In this document: piece by piece, positions 56,853 to 64,000 of the stretch
How the letters are laid out: the number at the start of each line of letters is the position of its first letter
How positions within the stretch are numbered: the first letter of the stretch is position 1
Assembly: GCF_900100495.1 (NCBI RefSeq)
Contig: NZ_FNCT01000012.1
Span: forward strand, 103,683 to 167,682
DNA from: Pseudomonas benzenivorans
GTDB lineage: Bacteria > Pseudomonadota > Gammaproteobacteria > Pseudomonadales > Pseudomonadaceae
Direction: 5' to 3'
DNA length: 64,000 nucleotides
Made by a program: the position numbers and the translations under genes
Notes under the pieces: generated by a model
Database searches by the model: none
What the model was told of the DNA's origin: nothing
Seen by the model: only the letters and a program-made list of their open reading frames with translations

Positions 56853-57773
56853 GTGAGCCGGCGCCTGCCGCCGCTCTATGCCCTGCGCGCCTTCGAGGCG
56901 GCGGCGCGGCACAGCTCCTTCACCCGCGCCGCCGAGGAGCTGGCCATCACCCAGAGCGCGGTGAGCCGGCATGTGCGCACCCTGGAGGAGCATTTCGCCT
57001 GCCGCCTGTTCGAGCGCCGCGGGCGAAGCCTGCAGCTCACCGAGCCGGCGCGCCTGCTGTTGCCCGGCCTGCGCGATGGCTTCGATGCACTGGAGCGCGC
57101 CTGCACCACCCTGCGCGCCGACGATGCGACCCTGCGTCTGAAGGCGCCCTCGACCCTGACCATGCGCTGGCTATTGGCGCGTTTGTCGCGCTTTCGTCTG
57201 CAGAACAGCGACATCGAGGTGCAGTTGACCAGCGCCTGGATGGATGTGGACAAGGTGGACTTCCAGCACGAGCCGTTCGACTGCGCGGTGCTGCTGGGCG
57301 GCGGCGGTTTTCCCGAGGAGTGGGACAGCGCCCTGTTGTTCGCCGAGTGGCTGATCCCGGTCTGCGCGCCCGAGGCGGCCAGCGCCGAGCCCTGGGACCT
57401 GGCGCGGCTGCAGGGCGCCGAACTGCTGCATCCGACCCCGGACCGGCGCGACTGGCGGCAGTGGTTGCAGGCCATGGGCCTGGCCGAGCAGGTGCCGCTC
57501 AAGGGCGGCCAGGTGTTCGATACCCTGGAGCTGGGCATGGTCGCCGCCGCGCGCGGCTACGGCGTGTCGATCGGCGACCTGGTGCTGATCGCCGAGGACG
57601 TCGAGCAGGGCCGTCTCGGCCTGCCCTGGCCCTGCGCGGTGCCCAGCGGCTGCAGCTACTACCTGGTCTGGCCCAGGACGCGGCGCGGGCAGGAGCGCTA
57701 TCGGCGGCTGCGCGACTTCCTCCTCGCCGAGGTGGCGGCGATGCGCTTGCCGCAGGTACAGCGGATCGGCTGA
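56853..57773 (+). CDS. LysR-type transcriptional regulator (GcvA-like)
   Basis: The 306-residue protein has an N-terminal winged helix (LRAFEAAARHSSFTRAAEELAITQSAVSRHVRTLEEHFACRLFERRGR) and a periplasmic-binding-like effector domain. The N-terminal PPLYALRAFEAAARH is characteristic of the GcvA group. The GTG at 56853 is the best start but has a weak ribosome site. It may control the divergent MATE gene; the 138-bp region between holds no clear operator. Confidence 0.9.
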   Translation: MSRRLPPLYALRAFEAAARHSSFTRAAEELAITQSAVSRHVRTLEEHFACRLFERRGRSLQLTEPARLLLPGLRDGFDALERACTTLRADDATLRLKAPSTLTMRWLLARLSRFRLQNSDIEVQLTSAWMDVDKVDFQHEPFDCAVLLGGGGFPEEWDSALLFAEWLIPVCAPEAASAEPWDLARLQGAELLHPTPDRRDWRQWLQAMGLAEQVPLKGGQVFDTLELGMVAAARGYGVSIGDLVLIAEDVEQGRLGLPWPCAVPSGCSYYLVWPRTRRGQERYRRLRDFLLAEVAAMRLPQVQRIG

Positions 57774-57816
57774 CGGCGGCTGAAGCAGGGGCTGCGCTCG
57801 GCCATCCCGGGTGCGT

Positions 57817-59313
57817 TCAGCTCTGCGGATGCCCGCGGTATTGCAAGGCCTCGGCCAGGTGGCTGCGGGCGATCAGTTCGGCTTGTTCGAGGTCGGCCAG
57901 GGTGCGCGCCACCTTGAGTATCCGGTGGGCGGCGCGCAACGACAGGGCCAGGCGCTCGCAGGCACTCTCCAGCCAGTCCTGGTCGGCGCTCGGTAGCGCG
58001 CAGTGCTGGCGAAGCCCGGCGAGGTCGAGGAAGGCGTTGGCCACGCCCTGGCGCTGGATTTGCCGTTGCCGGGCGCGGGCCACCAGGGCTGCGCTGCTGG
58101 CGCTGTCGGCGCCGTCGCCGAGGGGCACGTGCAGGGCGGTGGTTTCGCGGGCCACCGTCACGTGCAGGTCGATGCGGTCGAGCAGCGGCCCGGACAGCTT
58201 GCCACGGTAGCGCTGGATCTGTTCCGGGGTGCAGCGGCAGCGGCCGCTGGGGTCGCCGAGGAAGCCGCAGGGGCAGGGGTTCATCGCCGCCACCAACTGG
58301 AAGCGCGCCGGAAAGCGCACCTTGTCGCGGGCCCGGGCGATGACGATCTGCCCGCTCTCCAAGGGCTCGCGCAGCACCTCGAGGACCTTGCGGTCGAACT
58401 CGGGCAATTCATCCAGAAACAGCACGCCCTGGTGCGCCAGGGTGATCTCGCCGGGTTGTGGCCGGCTGCCGCCACCGACCAGGGCGGGGCCGGAGGCGCT
58501 GTGGTGCGGATTGCGGAAGGGCCGTTGCGGCCAGGCGTCCAACGGCGTGTGGCTGGCCACCGAGTGGATGGCAGCGACCTCCAGGGCTTCCTGCTCGTCC
58601 AGTGGCGGCAGCAGGCCGGGCAGGCGGCTGGCCAGCAGGGTCTTGCCGGTGCCCGGCGGACCGCTGAACAGCAGGTTGTGCGAGCCGGCCGCGGCGACCA
58701 GCAGGGCGCGCTTGGCGGCAGTTTGCCCCTGCACTTCGGCCAGGTCCGGATAGGGCTGGCTGCGGCGCAGCAGGCCTTGGGCCTGGTAGGGGGCGATCGG
58801 CGTCTGGCCGTTGAGGTGCGCGGCCAGTTCGAGCAGATGTTCGACGGCGATCACCTGCAGCCCGGAGGCCAGGCTGGCCTCCTCGGCGTTGGCTCTCGGC
58901 ACCACTAAGGTGCGTCCGGCGGCGCGCGCCGCCAAAGCGGCGGGCAGCACGCCCTGTACTGGGCGCACGGCGCCGGATAGCGCCAGTTCGCCCAGGCATT
59001 CGATCTGCTCCAGCGCCGCGGCGGGCACCTGGCCGCTGGCGGCGAGAATCCCCAGGGCGATGGCCAGGTCGAAGCGGCCGCCGTCTTTCGGCAGGTCGGC
59101 CGGGGCCAGGTTCAGGGTGATGCGCCGCGGGGGGAAATCGAAGGCGCAATTGAGGATGGCGCTGCGCACGCGGTCCTTGCTTTCCTTGACCGCGGTCTCG
59201 GGTAGACCGACCAGCGCCAGCGACGGCAGGCCGTTGGCCAGGTGCGCCTCGACGGTCACCGCCGGCGCTTCGACGCCGACTTGGGCGCGGCTATGGACTA
59301 TGGCCAGGGACAT
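57817..59313 (-). CDS. comM: YifB/ComM family Mg-chelatase-like AAA+ ATPase
   Basis: The 498-residue protein has the ChlI-like N-terminus (VEAPAVTVEAHLANGLPSLALVGLPETAVKESKDRVRSAI), Walker A GPPGTGKT, Walker B GVLFLDELPEF, and the MNPCPCGFLGDPSGRCRC zinc region. ComM is a hexameric helicase that drives branch migration during natural transformation. It lies directly downstream of ubiK on the same strand. Confidence 0.95.
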   Translation of the reverse strand: MSLAIVHSRAQVGVEAPAVTVEAHLANGLPSLALVGLPETAVKESKDRVRSAILNCAFDFPPRRITLNLAPADLPKDGGRFDLAIALGILAASGQVPAAALEQIECLGELALSGAVRPVQGVLPAALAARAAGRTLVVPRANAEEASLASGLQVIAVEHLLELAAHLNGQTPIAPYQAQGLLRRSQPYPDLAEVQGQTAAKRALLVAAAGSHNLLFSGPPGTGKTLLASRLPGLLPPLDEQEALEVAAIHSVASHTPLDAWPQRPFRNPHHSASGPALVGGGSRPQPGEITLAHQGVLFLDELPEFDRKVLEVLREPLESGQIVIARARDKVRFPARFQLVAAMNPCPCGFLGDPSGRCRCTPEQIQRYRGKLSGPLLDRIDLHVTVARETTALHVPLGDGADSASSAALVARARQRQIQRQGVANAFLDLAGLRQHCALPSADQDWLESACERLALSLRAAHRILKVARTLADLEQAELIARSHLAEALQYRGHPQS

Positions 59314-59351
59314 CGATCACTCCTTGATCGTCTGCCGCGTGGGCCGAGCGT

Positions 59352-59624
59352 TTACTCGGCGGGCGCTGCGGGCTCTGTGGCGAGGCGGGCTTCCAGTTCG
59401 GCGACCTTGGCTTCCAACGCCTCCAGGCGCGCACGGGTGCGGGCGAGGACGGTCATCTGGCTGTCGAATTCTTCCCGGCTGACCAGGTCGAGCTTGCTGA
59501 AGCCGCTCTGCAACAAGGCTTTGAACTGGGCTTCGAACTCGCTGCGGGGCAGCGGTGTATCGCCATTGAACAGGCGCGAGGCGTGGGCGCCGAGGGCATC
59601 GAGCAGGGCTTTGGGCGGCAACAT
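59352..59624 (-). CDS. ubiK: UbiK accessory factor (BMFP family)
   Basis: The 90-residue protein starts MLPPKALLDALGAHASRLF, has a central LVSREEFDSQMTVLARTRARLEALEAKVAELEARL coiled coil and an alanine/proline tail, as in BMFP/UbiK proteins. UbiK binds lipid and UbiJ to support aerobic ubiquinone synthesis. The start MLPPK at 59624 fits the family; a longer frame upstream does not. Confidence 0.88.
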   Translation of the reverse strand: MLPPKALLDALGAHASRLFNGDTPLPRSEFEAQFKALLQSGFSKLDLVSREEFDSQMTVLARTRARLEALEAKVAELEARLATEPAAPAE

Positions 59625-59705
59625 GGCGTGGTTCCAGGGACAGACGGGCGGCAGTGTAGCACGCGGCCGGCTGCGCAGGCGGTGCGCGCGGCGCTGCACA
59701 CTTTT

Positions 59706-59744
59706 TGCGCACATGGTGTCGGAGTCGTGCACCGTTATCGTGCG
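59706..59744 (+). promoter_or_regulatory. Candidate NtrC binding sites upstream of glnK
   Basis: TGCGCACATGGTGTC (59706-59720) and TGCACCGTTATCGTGCG (59728-59744) resemble the NtrC site TGCACC-N5-GGTGCA. They lie about 75-115 bp upstream of the -24 box. The rest of the 409-bp gene-free region shows AAAAGCGCTTTT and an AT-rich block suitable for IHF, and a further TGCACC...GGTGCG pair at 59854-59876 in the leader. Confidence 0.6.
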
Positions 59745-59820
59745 TCGAATGCCCGGAAAACCCCGGGATGGAGCGGCTTTTTGCCAGTAACTACCTGAAA
59801 AAAAGCGCTTTTCGATGATT

Positions 59821-59836
59821 TGGCAAGCTTTCTGCT
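59821..59836 (+). promoter_or_regulatory. Sigma-54 promoter of glnK-amtB
   Basis: TGGCAAGCTTTCTGCT, with exact GG-N10-GC spacing (TGGCA at -24, CTGC at -12). The expected leader is about 185 nt. Confidence 0.8.
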
Positions 59837-60033
59837 TAGTCGCCTGTGACGGATGCACCGATGCAGTTCCGGTGCGTCGGGCGAAGCGGGAAGTGTTTCG
59901 CCGAAGCGATTGGTGGTTATCGGTGTCATCAAGCCAGGACGACCGATGCATTACAAAAGCCAGACACTGCGCTTAGACTTGAGTCGGGTTTGCAATTCCT
60001 GGGGCAAGTCCACCTTACACGGGAGAAAGTTTC

Positions 60034-60372
60034 ATGAAGCTAGTCACTGCCATCATCAAGCCATTCAAGCTGGACGACGTGCGCGAGTCGCTGTCGGAGA
60101 TCGGCGTGCAGGGCATCACTGTCACCGAAGTCAAAGGCTTCGGTCGGCAGAAAGGCCACACCGAGTTGTATCGCGGCGCCGAATACGTGGTGGATTTTCT
60201 GCCCAAGGTGAAGATCGACGTAGCCATCGCCGACGACCAGCTGGATCGCGTTATCGAGGCCATCACCAAAGCTGCCAACACCGGCAAGATCGGTGACGGC
60301 AAGATTTTCGTGGTCAATCTGGAACAGGCGATTCGTATCCGTACCGGCGAAACCGATACCGACGCAATCTAA
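60034..60372 (+). CDS. glnK: PII signal-transduction protein GlnK
   Basis: The 112-residue protein is a complete PII: MKLVTAIIKPFKLDDVRESL, the T-loop with uridylylation Tyr51 in ELYRGAEY, and IGDGKIFV. It senses 2-oxoglutarate and ATP/ADP, is modified by GlnD, and blocks AmtB when nitrogen is plentiful. It precedes amtB with a 33-bp gap. Confidence 0.97.
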   Translation: MKLVTAIIKPFKLDDVRESLSEIGVQGITVTEVKGFGRQKGHTELYRGAEYVVDFLPKVKIDVAIADDQLDRVIEAITKAANTGKIGDGKIFVVNLEQAIRIRTGETDTDAI

Positions 60373-60405
60373 CCCTCCGCCCCCCCGCCCCAGGAGAAAA
60401 AGAAC

Positions 60406-61722
60406 ATGACTCTGCGTAAAGTCGCAGGGCTAGGAGCCCTGTTGTCCCTCGTCACCCCCGGCCTGGCCATGGCTGACGAGGTTGTGCTGAATTCCGGCGA
60501 CACCGCCTGGATGATCGTCGCCAGTGCCCTCGTGCTGTTGATGACCATCCCCGGCCTGGCGCTGTTCTATGCCGGCATGGTGCGTTCGAAGAACGTGCTG
60601 TCGGTGATGATGCAGTGCTTCGCCATCACCGGCCTGATCAGCGTGCTCTGGGTGATCTACGGCTACAGCATGGCCTTCGACGTCACCGGCATGGAGCAGG
60701 GGGTGGTCAACTTCAACTCCTTCGTCGGCGGCCTGTCCAAGGCCTTCCTCAGCGGCCTGACCCCGGCCAGCCTGGTGTATGCGGTGCCGGAGAGCGTGTT
60801 CATCTTCTTCCAGATGACCTTCGCCATCATCACCCCGGCGCTGATCGTCGGGGCCTTCGCCGAGCGCATGAAGTTCTCCGCGATGCTGGTCTTCATGGGC
60901 GTCTGGTTCACCCTGGTGTATGCGCCGATCGCCCACATGGTCTGGAGCGGCAACGGTGGCCTGCTGTGGGACTGGGGCGTGCTGGATTTCGCCGGCGGCA
61001 CTGTGGTGCACATCAACGCCGGTATCGCCGGCCTGGTGGCCTGCCTGGTGCTGGGCAAGCGCAAGGGCTTCCCGACCACCGCCATGGCGCCGCACAACCT
61101 GGGTTACACCCTGGTCGGCGCGGCCCTGCTGTGGGTCGGTTGGTTCGGCTTTAACGCCGGCTCTGCGGTGGCCGCCAACGGCACCGCCGGCATGGCCATG
61201 CTGGTGACCCAGATCGCCACCGCCGCCGCCGCCCTGGGCTGGATGCTCGCCGAGTGGCTGACCCACGGTAAGCCGAGTGCCCTGGGCATCGCTTCCGGTG
61301 TGGTCGCCGGTCTGGTCGCCATCACCCCGGCCGCTGGCACCGCCGGCCCGATGGGCGCCCTGGTGATCGGTCTGGCCGCTGGCGTGATCTGCTTCTTCTG
61401 TGCCACCAGCCTGAAGCGCAAGCTGGGCTATGACGACTCCCTCGACGCCTTTGGCGTGCACGGCATCGGCGGCATCGTCGGCGCCATCCTCACCGGTGTG
61501 TTCGCCGCACCGGCGCTGGGCGGCTTCGGCACCGTGGAAGACATCGCCGGGCAAGTCTGGATCCAGTGCAAGGGTGTCGGCTTCACGGTGCTCTACACCG
61601 CCATCGTCACCTTCGTGATCCTCAAGGTGATCGACGTGGTGATGGGCCTGCGCGTCAGCGACGAAGAAGAGACCATCGGCCTCGACCTCTCGCTGCACGA
61701 CGAGCGCGGCTACAACCTGTAA
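60406..61722 (+). CDS. amtB: Ammonium transporter AmtB
   Basis: The 438-residue protein has an N-terminal signal-like segment (GALLSLVTPGLAMA) and 11 membrane spans. Pore motifs include FFQMTFAIITPALIVGAFAERMKF, the first pore His in FAGGTVVHINAGIAG, and the second in GVHGIGGIVG. It imports ammonium and is regulated by GlnK. The pairing with glnK and the sigma-54 promoter fit nitrogen-limited expression. A terminator follows. Confidence 0.96.
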   Translation: MTLRKVAGLGALLSLVTPGLAMADEVVLNSGDTAWMIVASALVLLMTIPGLALFYAGMVRSKNVLSVMMQCFAITGLISVLWVIYGYSMAFDVTGMEQGVVNFNSFVGGLSKAFLSGLTPASLVYAVPESVFIFFQMTFAIITPALIVGAFAERMKFSAMLVFMGVWFTLVYAPIAHMVWSGNGGLLWDWGVLDFAGGTVVHINAGIAGLVACLVLGKRKGFPTTAMAPHNLGYTLVGAALLWVGWFGFNAGSAVAANGTAGMAMLVTQIATAAAALGWMLAEWLTHGKPSALGIASGVVAGLVAITPAAGTAGPMGALVIGLAAGVICFFCATSLKRKLGYDDSLDAFGVHGIGGIVGAILTGVFAAPALGGFGTVEDIAGQVWIQCKGVGFTVLYTAIVTFVILKVIDVVMGLRVSDEEETIGLDLSLHDERGYNL

Positions 61723-61740
61723 GCCAAGCAGTGAAAAAAG

Positions 61741-61765
61741 CGCCCGGGTCCTCCCGGGCGTTTTT
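61741..61765 (+). terminator. Rho-independent terminator after amtB
   Basis: CGCCCGGG, loop TCCT, CCCGGGCG, TTTTT. It separates the two amt genes, so the second is either expressed by read-through or has its own promoter. Confidence 0.9.
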
Positions 61766-61807
61766 CTTTCGGCGCCGGACCGGCGCCTTTCGTGGAGGCG
61801 GTAGCCC

Positions 61808-63058
61808 ATGGATAACACGGCATTGACGGCATTGCAGTACGGCTTCGATACCTTCTACTTTTTGGTTTGCGGCGCCCTGGTGATGTGGATGGCAGCGGGA
61901 TTCGCCATGCTCGAATCGGGCCTGGTGCGCGCCAAGAACACCACCGAAATCCTCACCAAGAACGTGGCGCTGTATGCCGTCGCCAGCGTGATGTACCTGG
62001 TGATCGGCTACCACATCATGTACTCCAGCCCGGAAGGCGGCATCCTGCCCAGCCTGGGCTTCCTGATTGGCGCGGAAAACAGCGTCGAGGCGGTACTCGC
62101 CGGCGGTGAGGATGCGCCGTACTACGCGGTCAGCGCCGACTTCTTCTTCCAGGTGGTGTTCGCCGCGACCTGCATGTCGATCGTTTCCGGCGCGGTGGCC
62201 GAGCGCATGAAGCTGTGGGCCTTCCTGGCCTTCGCGGTGGTCATGACCGGGTTTATCTACCCGGTGCAGGGCTTCTGGAAATGGGGCTCGGGCTTCCTCA
62301 GCGAAGCCGGCTTCCTCGACTTCGCCGGTTCCGGCGTGGTGCACATGGCCGGTGCGACGGCGGCCCTGGCGGGGGTATTGCTGCTCGGCGCGCGCAAGGG
62401 CAAGTACGCCGCCAACGGTCAGGTCAATGCCATTCCGGGCGCCAACCTGCCGATCGCGACCCTCGGCGCCTTCATCCTGTGGATGGGCTGGTTCGGCTTC
62501 AACGGCGGCTCGCAGCTGAAGATGAGCACCATCGAGGACGCCAACGCCGTCGCCCAGGTGTTCGTCAACACCAACATGGCCGCCGCCGGTGGCCTGATCG
62601 CCGCGCTGATCGTCGCGCGCATCCTGTTCGGCAAGGCCGACCTGACCATGGCCCTCAACGGTGCCCTGGCCGGCCTGGTGGCGATCACCGCCGAGCCGCT
62701 GACCCCGGGCGCCCTGCAGGCGACGCTGATCGGTAGCGTGGGTGGCGTGCTGGTGGTGTTCTCCATCCTCGCCCTGGACAAGCTGAAGATCGACGACCCG
62801 GTCGGTGCCATCTCGGTGCACGGTGCGGGCGGGATCTGGGGCCTGCTGGCGGTCTGTCTGACCAACGGCGATGCCAGTCTGGCTGCCCAGCTGCTGGGTA
62901 TCGGCTGCATCTTCGCCTGGGTGTTCGCCGCCAGCCTGATCGTCTGGTCGATCCTCAAGGCGGCGGTCGGCCTGCGGGTCAGCGAAGAAGAGGAATACGA
63001 AGGCGTGGACCTCGCCGAGTGCGGAATGGAAGCCTATCCGGAATTCACCAAATCCTGA
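61808..63058 (+). CDS. Second ammonium transporter (Amt family)
   Basis: The 416-residue protein has the Amt pore signature: first His in FAGSGVVHMAGATAAL, second in ISVHGAGGIWG, and DFFFQVVFAATCMSIVSGAVAERM. It lacks an N-terminal signal and is clearly different from AmtB upstream, so a tandem paralogue rather than a recent copy. GGAGGCGGTAGCCC precedes the ATG. It may serve a different ammonium range. Confidence 0.93.
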   Translation: MDNTALTALQYGFDTFYFLVCGALVMWMAAGFAMLESGLVRAKNTTEILTKNVALYAVASVMYLVIGYHIMYSSPEGGILPSLGFLIGAENSVEAVLAGGEDAPYYAVSADFFFQVVFAATCMSIVSGAVAERMKLWAFLAFAVVMTGFIYPVQGFWKWGSGFLSEAGFLDFAGSGVVHMAGATAALAGVLLLGARKGKYAANGQVNAIPGANLPIATLGAFILWMGWFGFNGGSQLKMSTIEDANAVAQVFVNTNMAAAGGLIAALIVARILFGKADLTMALNGALAGLVAITAEPLTPGALQATLIGSVGGVLVVFSILALDKLKIDDPVGAISVHGAGGIWGLLAVCLTNGDASLAAQLLGIGCIFAWVFAASLIVWSILKAAVGLRVSEEEEYEGVDLAECGMEAYPEFTKS

Positions 63059-63076
63059 TTGCCCCTGGCGTCAACG

Positions 63077-63105
63077 AGGGCGCCGAAAGGCGCCCTTTGT
63101 TTTTT
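63077..63105 (+). terminator. Rho-independent terminator after the second amt gene
   Basis: AGGGCGCC, loop GAAA, GGCGCCCT, then TTGTTTTTT. Confidence 0.9.
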
Positions 63106-63297
63106 CTGGCAGCGCGCTAGAATGCGCGCCGTAGAGCACAATTATGCGTATGCGGTCATGCGCTGCTCGCCCGAGCCAGCGCAGGAGCGGCTGGCGACTT
63201 TGCCAGGCAAGGTCATTTGAATTTTTTCCGGCGACGTACGAAAGATTGCGCAGCTGGGCTATAACTAACCTGCTTTTCGCAAGTCATGAGGTTGAAC

Positions 63298-63624
63298 ATG
63301 AGCGACGAAGATCTGGAACAAGACGAGCTGGAAGGGGCCGACGAGGACGAAGGCGAGGAGCTGGCTGCGGCCGATGACGGCGACAGCGGCGACGAGGCCG
63401 ATGACGAAGTCGTCGCCACCGGCAAGAGCAAGGCCAAGGCCAAGGCGGCGGTCGACATCGACGAACTGCCGAGCATCGAAGCCAAGCAGAAGGAACGCGA
63501 TGCCCTGGCCCGCGCCATGGAAGAGTTTCTCGCGCGCGGCGGCAAGGTCCAGGAAGTCGAGCCCAATGTGGTCTCCGACCCGCCGAAGAAGCCGGACAGC
63601 AAATACGGCAGCCGCCCTATCTGA
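63298..63624 (+). CDS. sutA: SutA-like RNA polymerase-associated regulator
   Basis: The 108-residue protein is acidic and largely disordered (MSDEDLEQDELEGADEDEGEELAAADD), then an AK-rich stretch, a short helix (EAKQKERDALARAMEEFLARGG) and the conserved tail VVSDPPKKPDSKYGSRPI. This is the layout of SutA, which in P. aeruginosa binds RNA polymerase during slow growth and raises expression of ribosomal and other genes. Its position after amtB supports the call. Its terminator appears broken by an insertion sequence. Confidence 0.9.
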   Translation: MSDEDLEQDELEGADEDEGEELAAADDGDSGDEADDEVVATGKSKAKAKAAVDIDELPSIEAKQKERDALARAMEEFLARGGKVQEVEPNVVSDPPKKPDSKYGSRPI

Positions 63625-63642
63625 GGGCTGCGCCAGCACCAG

Positions 63643-63661
63643 AAAGCCCGCCATGATGGCG
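63643..63661 (+). terminator. Truncated terminator of sutA
   Basis: AAAGCCCGCCATGATGGCG: the left arm AAAGCCCGCCA and the start of the right arm (TGGCG) are present, but GGCTTT expected next is replaced by the insertion-sequence end TAATGCTGTTCAC. Confidence 0.6.
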
Positions 63662-64000
63662 TAATGCTGTTCACTTAAGCGGAGCAGCCTTCCGATCTAC
63701 TGGATAGCGGGTCTTCGAAATCTTCACCGTCCTGGGCCTTGATGGCCTTGGACGGTGATCCAGAAACAGCCCGCCGATTCCCGCCCTCAACTCCGACAAT
63801 CGTCGCCCGGTTGCGGAAATCGGGTTGGCCGCCGCCATCACGATCAATTGCACGGCGATGTATTGGGCCACCGGCTTGAAGCGGATGTCGCACGGGGAGC
63901 GGCCAAAGGCGACGGCTGCCTGACCGGCTTCACGGCGGATGATGTTGTAGGCCAGCAACAATCCCCAGACCTCCTGGTAGACCAGCTCCTTGACCTTGCT
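63662..64000 (-). mobile_element. IS4-family insertion sequence (right end)
   Basis: The element enters from beyond the window. Its end TAATGCTGTTCACTTAAG resembles the terminal repeat of several IS4-type elements found in Pseudomonas, and it lies directly after the sutA terminator arm. The other end is not in the window, so borders and target duplication cannot be checked. Confidence 0.7.
63671..64000 (-). CDS. IS4-family transposase, C-terminal part
   Basis: The frame is open to the right edge: SKVKELVYQEVWGLLLAYNIIRRE, FGRSPCDIRFKPVAQY, and IGGLFLDHRPRPSRPRTVK. These are the closing blocks of an IS4-type DDE transposase; the catalytic Glu region (Y-1-7-1 motif) lies at or beyond the edge. 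It ends in APLK with TGA in the terminal repeat. The 5' part is missing. Confidence 0.85.
   Translation of the reverse strand, partial: SKVKELVYQEVWGLLLAYNIIRREAGQAAVAFGRSPCDIRFKPVAQYIAVQLIVMAAANPISATGRRLSELRAGIGGLFLDHRPRPSRPRTVKISKTRYPVDRKAAPLK

Overview
The window is about 64 kb of high-GC DNA from a Pseudomonas (gammaproteobacterium). Most of it is a conserved core block whose gene order I recognise from Pseudomonas aeruginosa PAO1, roughly PA5341 to PA5286: ridA-spoT-rpoZ-gmk-yicC-rph-crc-pyrE-argB-algC-dut-coaBC-radC-dppA-rpmBG, then polyamine genes, dadRAX, pauR, cycB, xpt, rep, an EAL gene, MATE, LysR, comM, ubiK, glnK-amtB and sutA. The species is not P. aeruginosa: an accessory locus of about 12 kb, a large Lhr-type helicase gene, a second GGDEF-EAL gene, a second ammonium transporter gene and many palindromic repeats are present. 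The right edge runs into an IS4-type transposase. Gene identities rest on motifs, lengths and remembered synteny; no database search was run.

Layout. 1-18.7 kb: housekeeping genes for stringent response (spoT, rpoZ), nucleotides (gmk, pyrE, dut), RNA processing (yicC, rph), carbon catabolite control (crc), arginine (argB), sugar phosphates (algC), CoA (coaBC) and ribosomal proteins (rpmB, rpmG), with REP-like repeats and one 352-bp inverted-repeat element. 18.7-30.5 kb: the accessory locus. 30.6-35.0 kb: lhr. 35.1-43.3 kb: putrescine/polyamine and amine catabolism (aminotransferase, pauC-like aldehyde dehydrogenase, pauB-like oxidase, MFS and MocR regulator). 43.4-48.5 kb: alanine catabolism (dadR, dadA, RidA, dadX), pauR and cytochrome c5. 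48.7-64 kb: xpt, rep, tandem GGDEF-EAL proteins, MATE, LysR, comM, ubiK, glnK with two amt genes, sutA and an IS.

The accessory locus is the most interesting part. An AcoR-like sigma-54 activator is encoded at one end. Two well-formed -24/-12 promoters, in front of the exported VOC gene and in front of the eight-gene operon, each lie 85-140 bp from copies of the palindrome TTACAGCTGTAA or its half-sites, so both appear to be targets of this activator. The operon encodes a Tat-exported GMC flavoprotein dehydrogenase pair, E1-alpha and E1-beta of an acetoin-dehydrogenase-type complex, a butanediol-dehydrogenase-like zinc enzyme, and an E2 split into a free 77-residue lipoyl carrier and a bare catalytic core. 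A lipoate-ligase-like gene follows. An outer-membrane channel gene and a periplasmic VOC protein complete the set. My inference is a pathway that takes up an alcohol or diol, oxidises it in the periplasm, reduces or oxidises a keto intermediate in the cytoplasm, and cleaves an acetoin-like compound to acyl-CoA. The substrate is unknown.

Small inverted-repeat elements with CTAG or CAG ends sit exactly at gene ends in this locus and supply stop codons, which points to recent remodelling.
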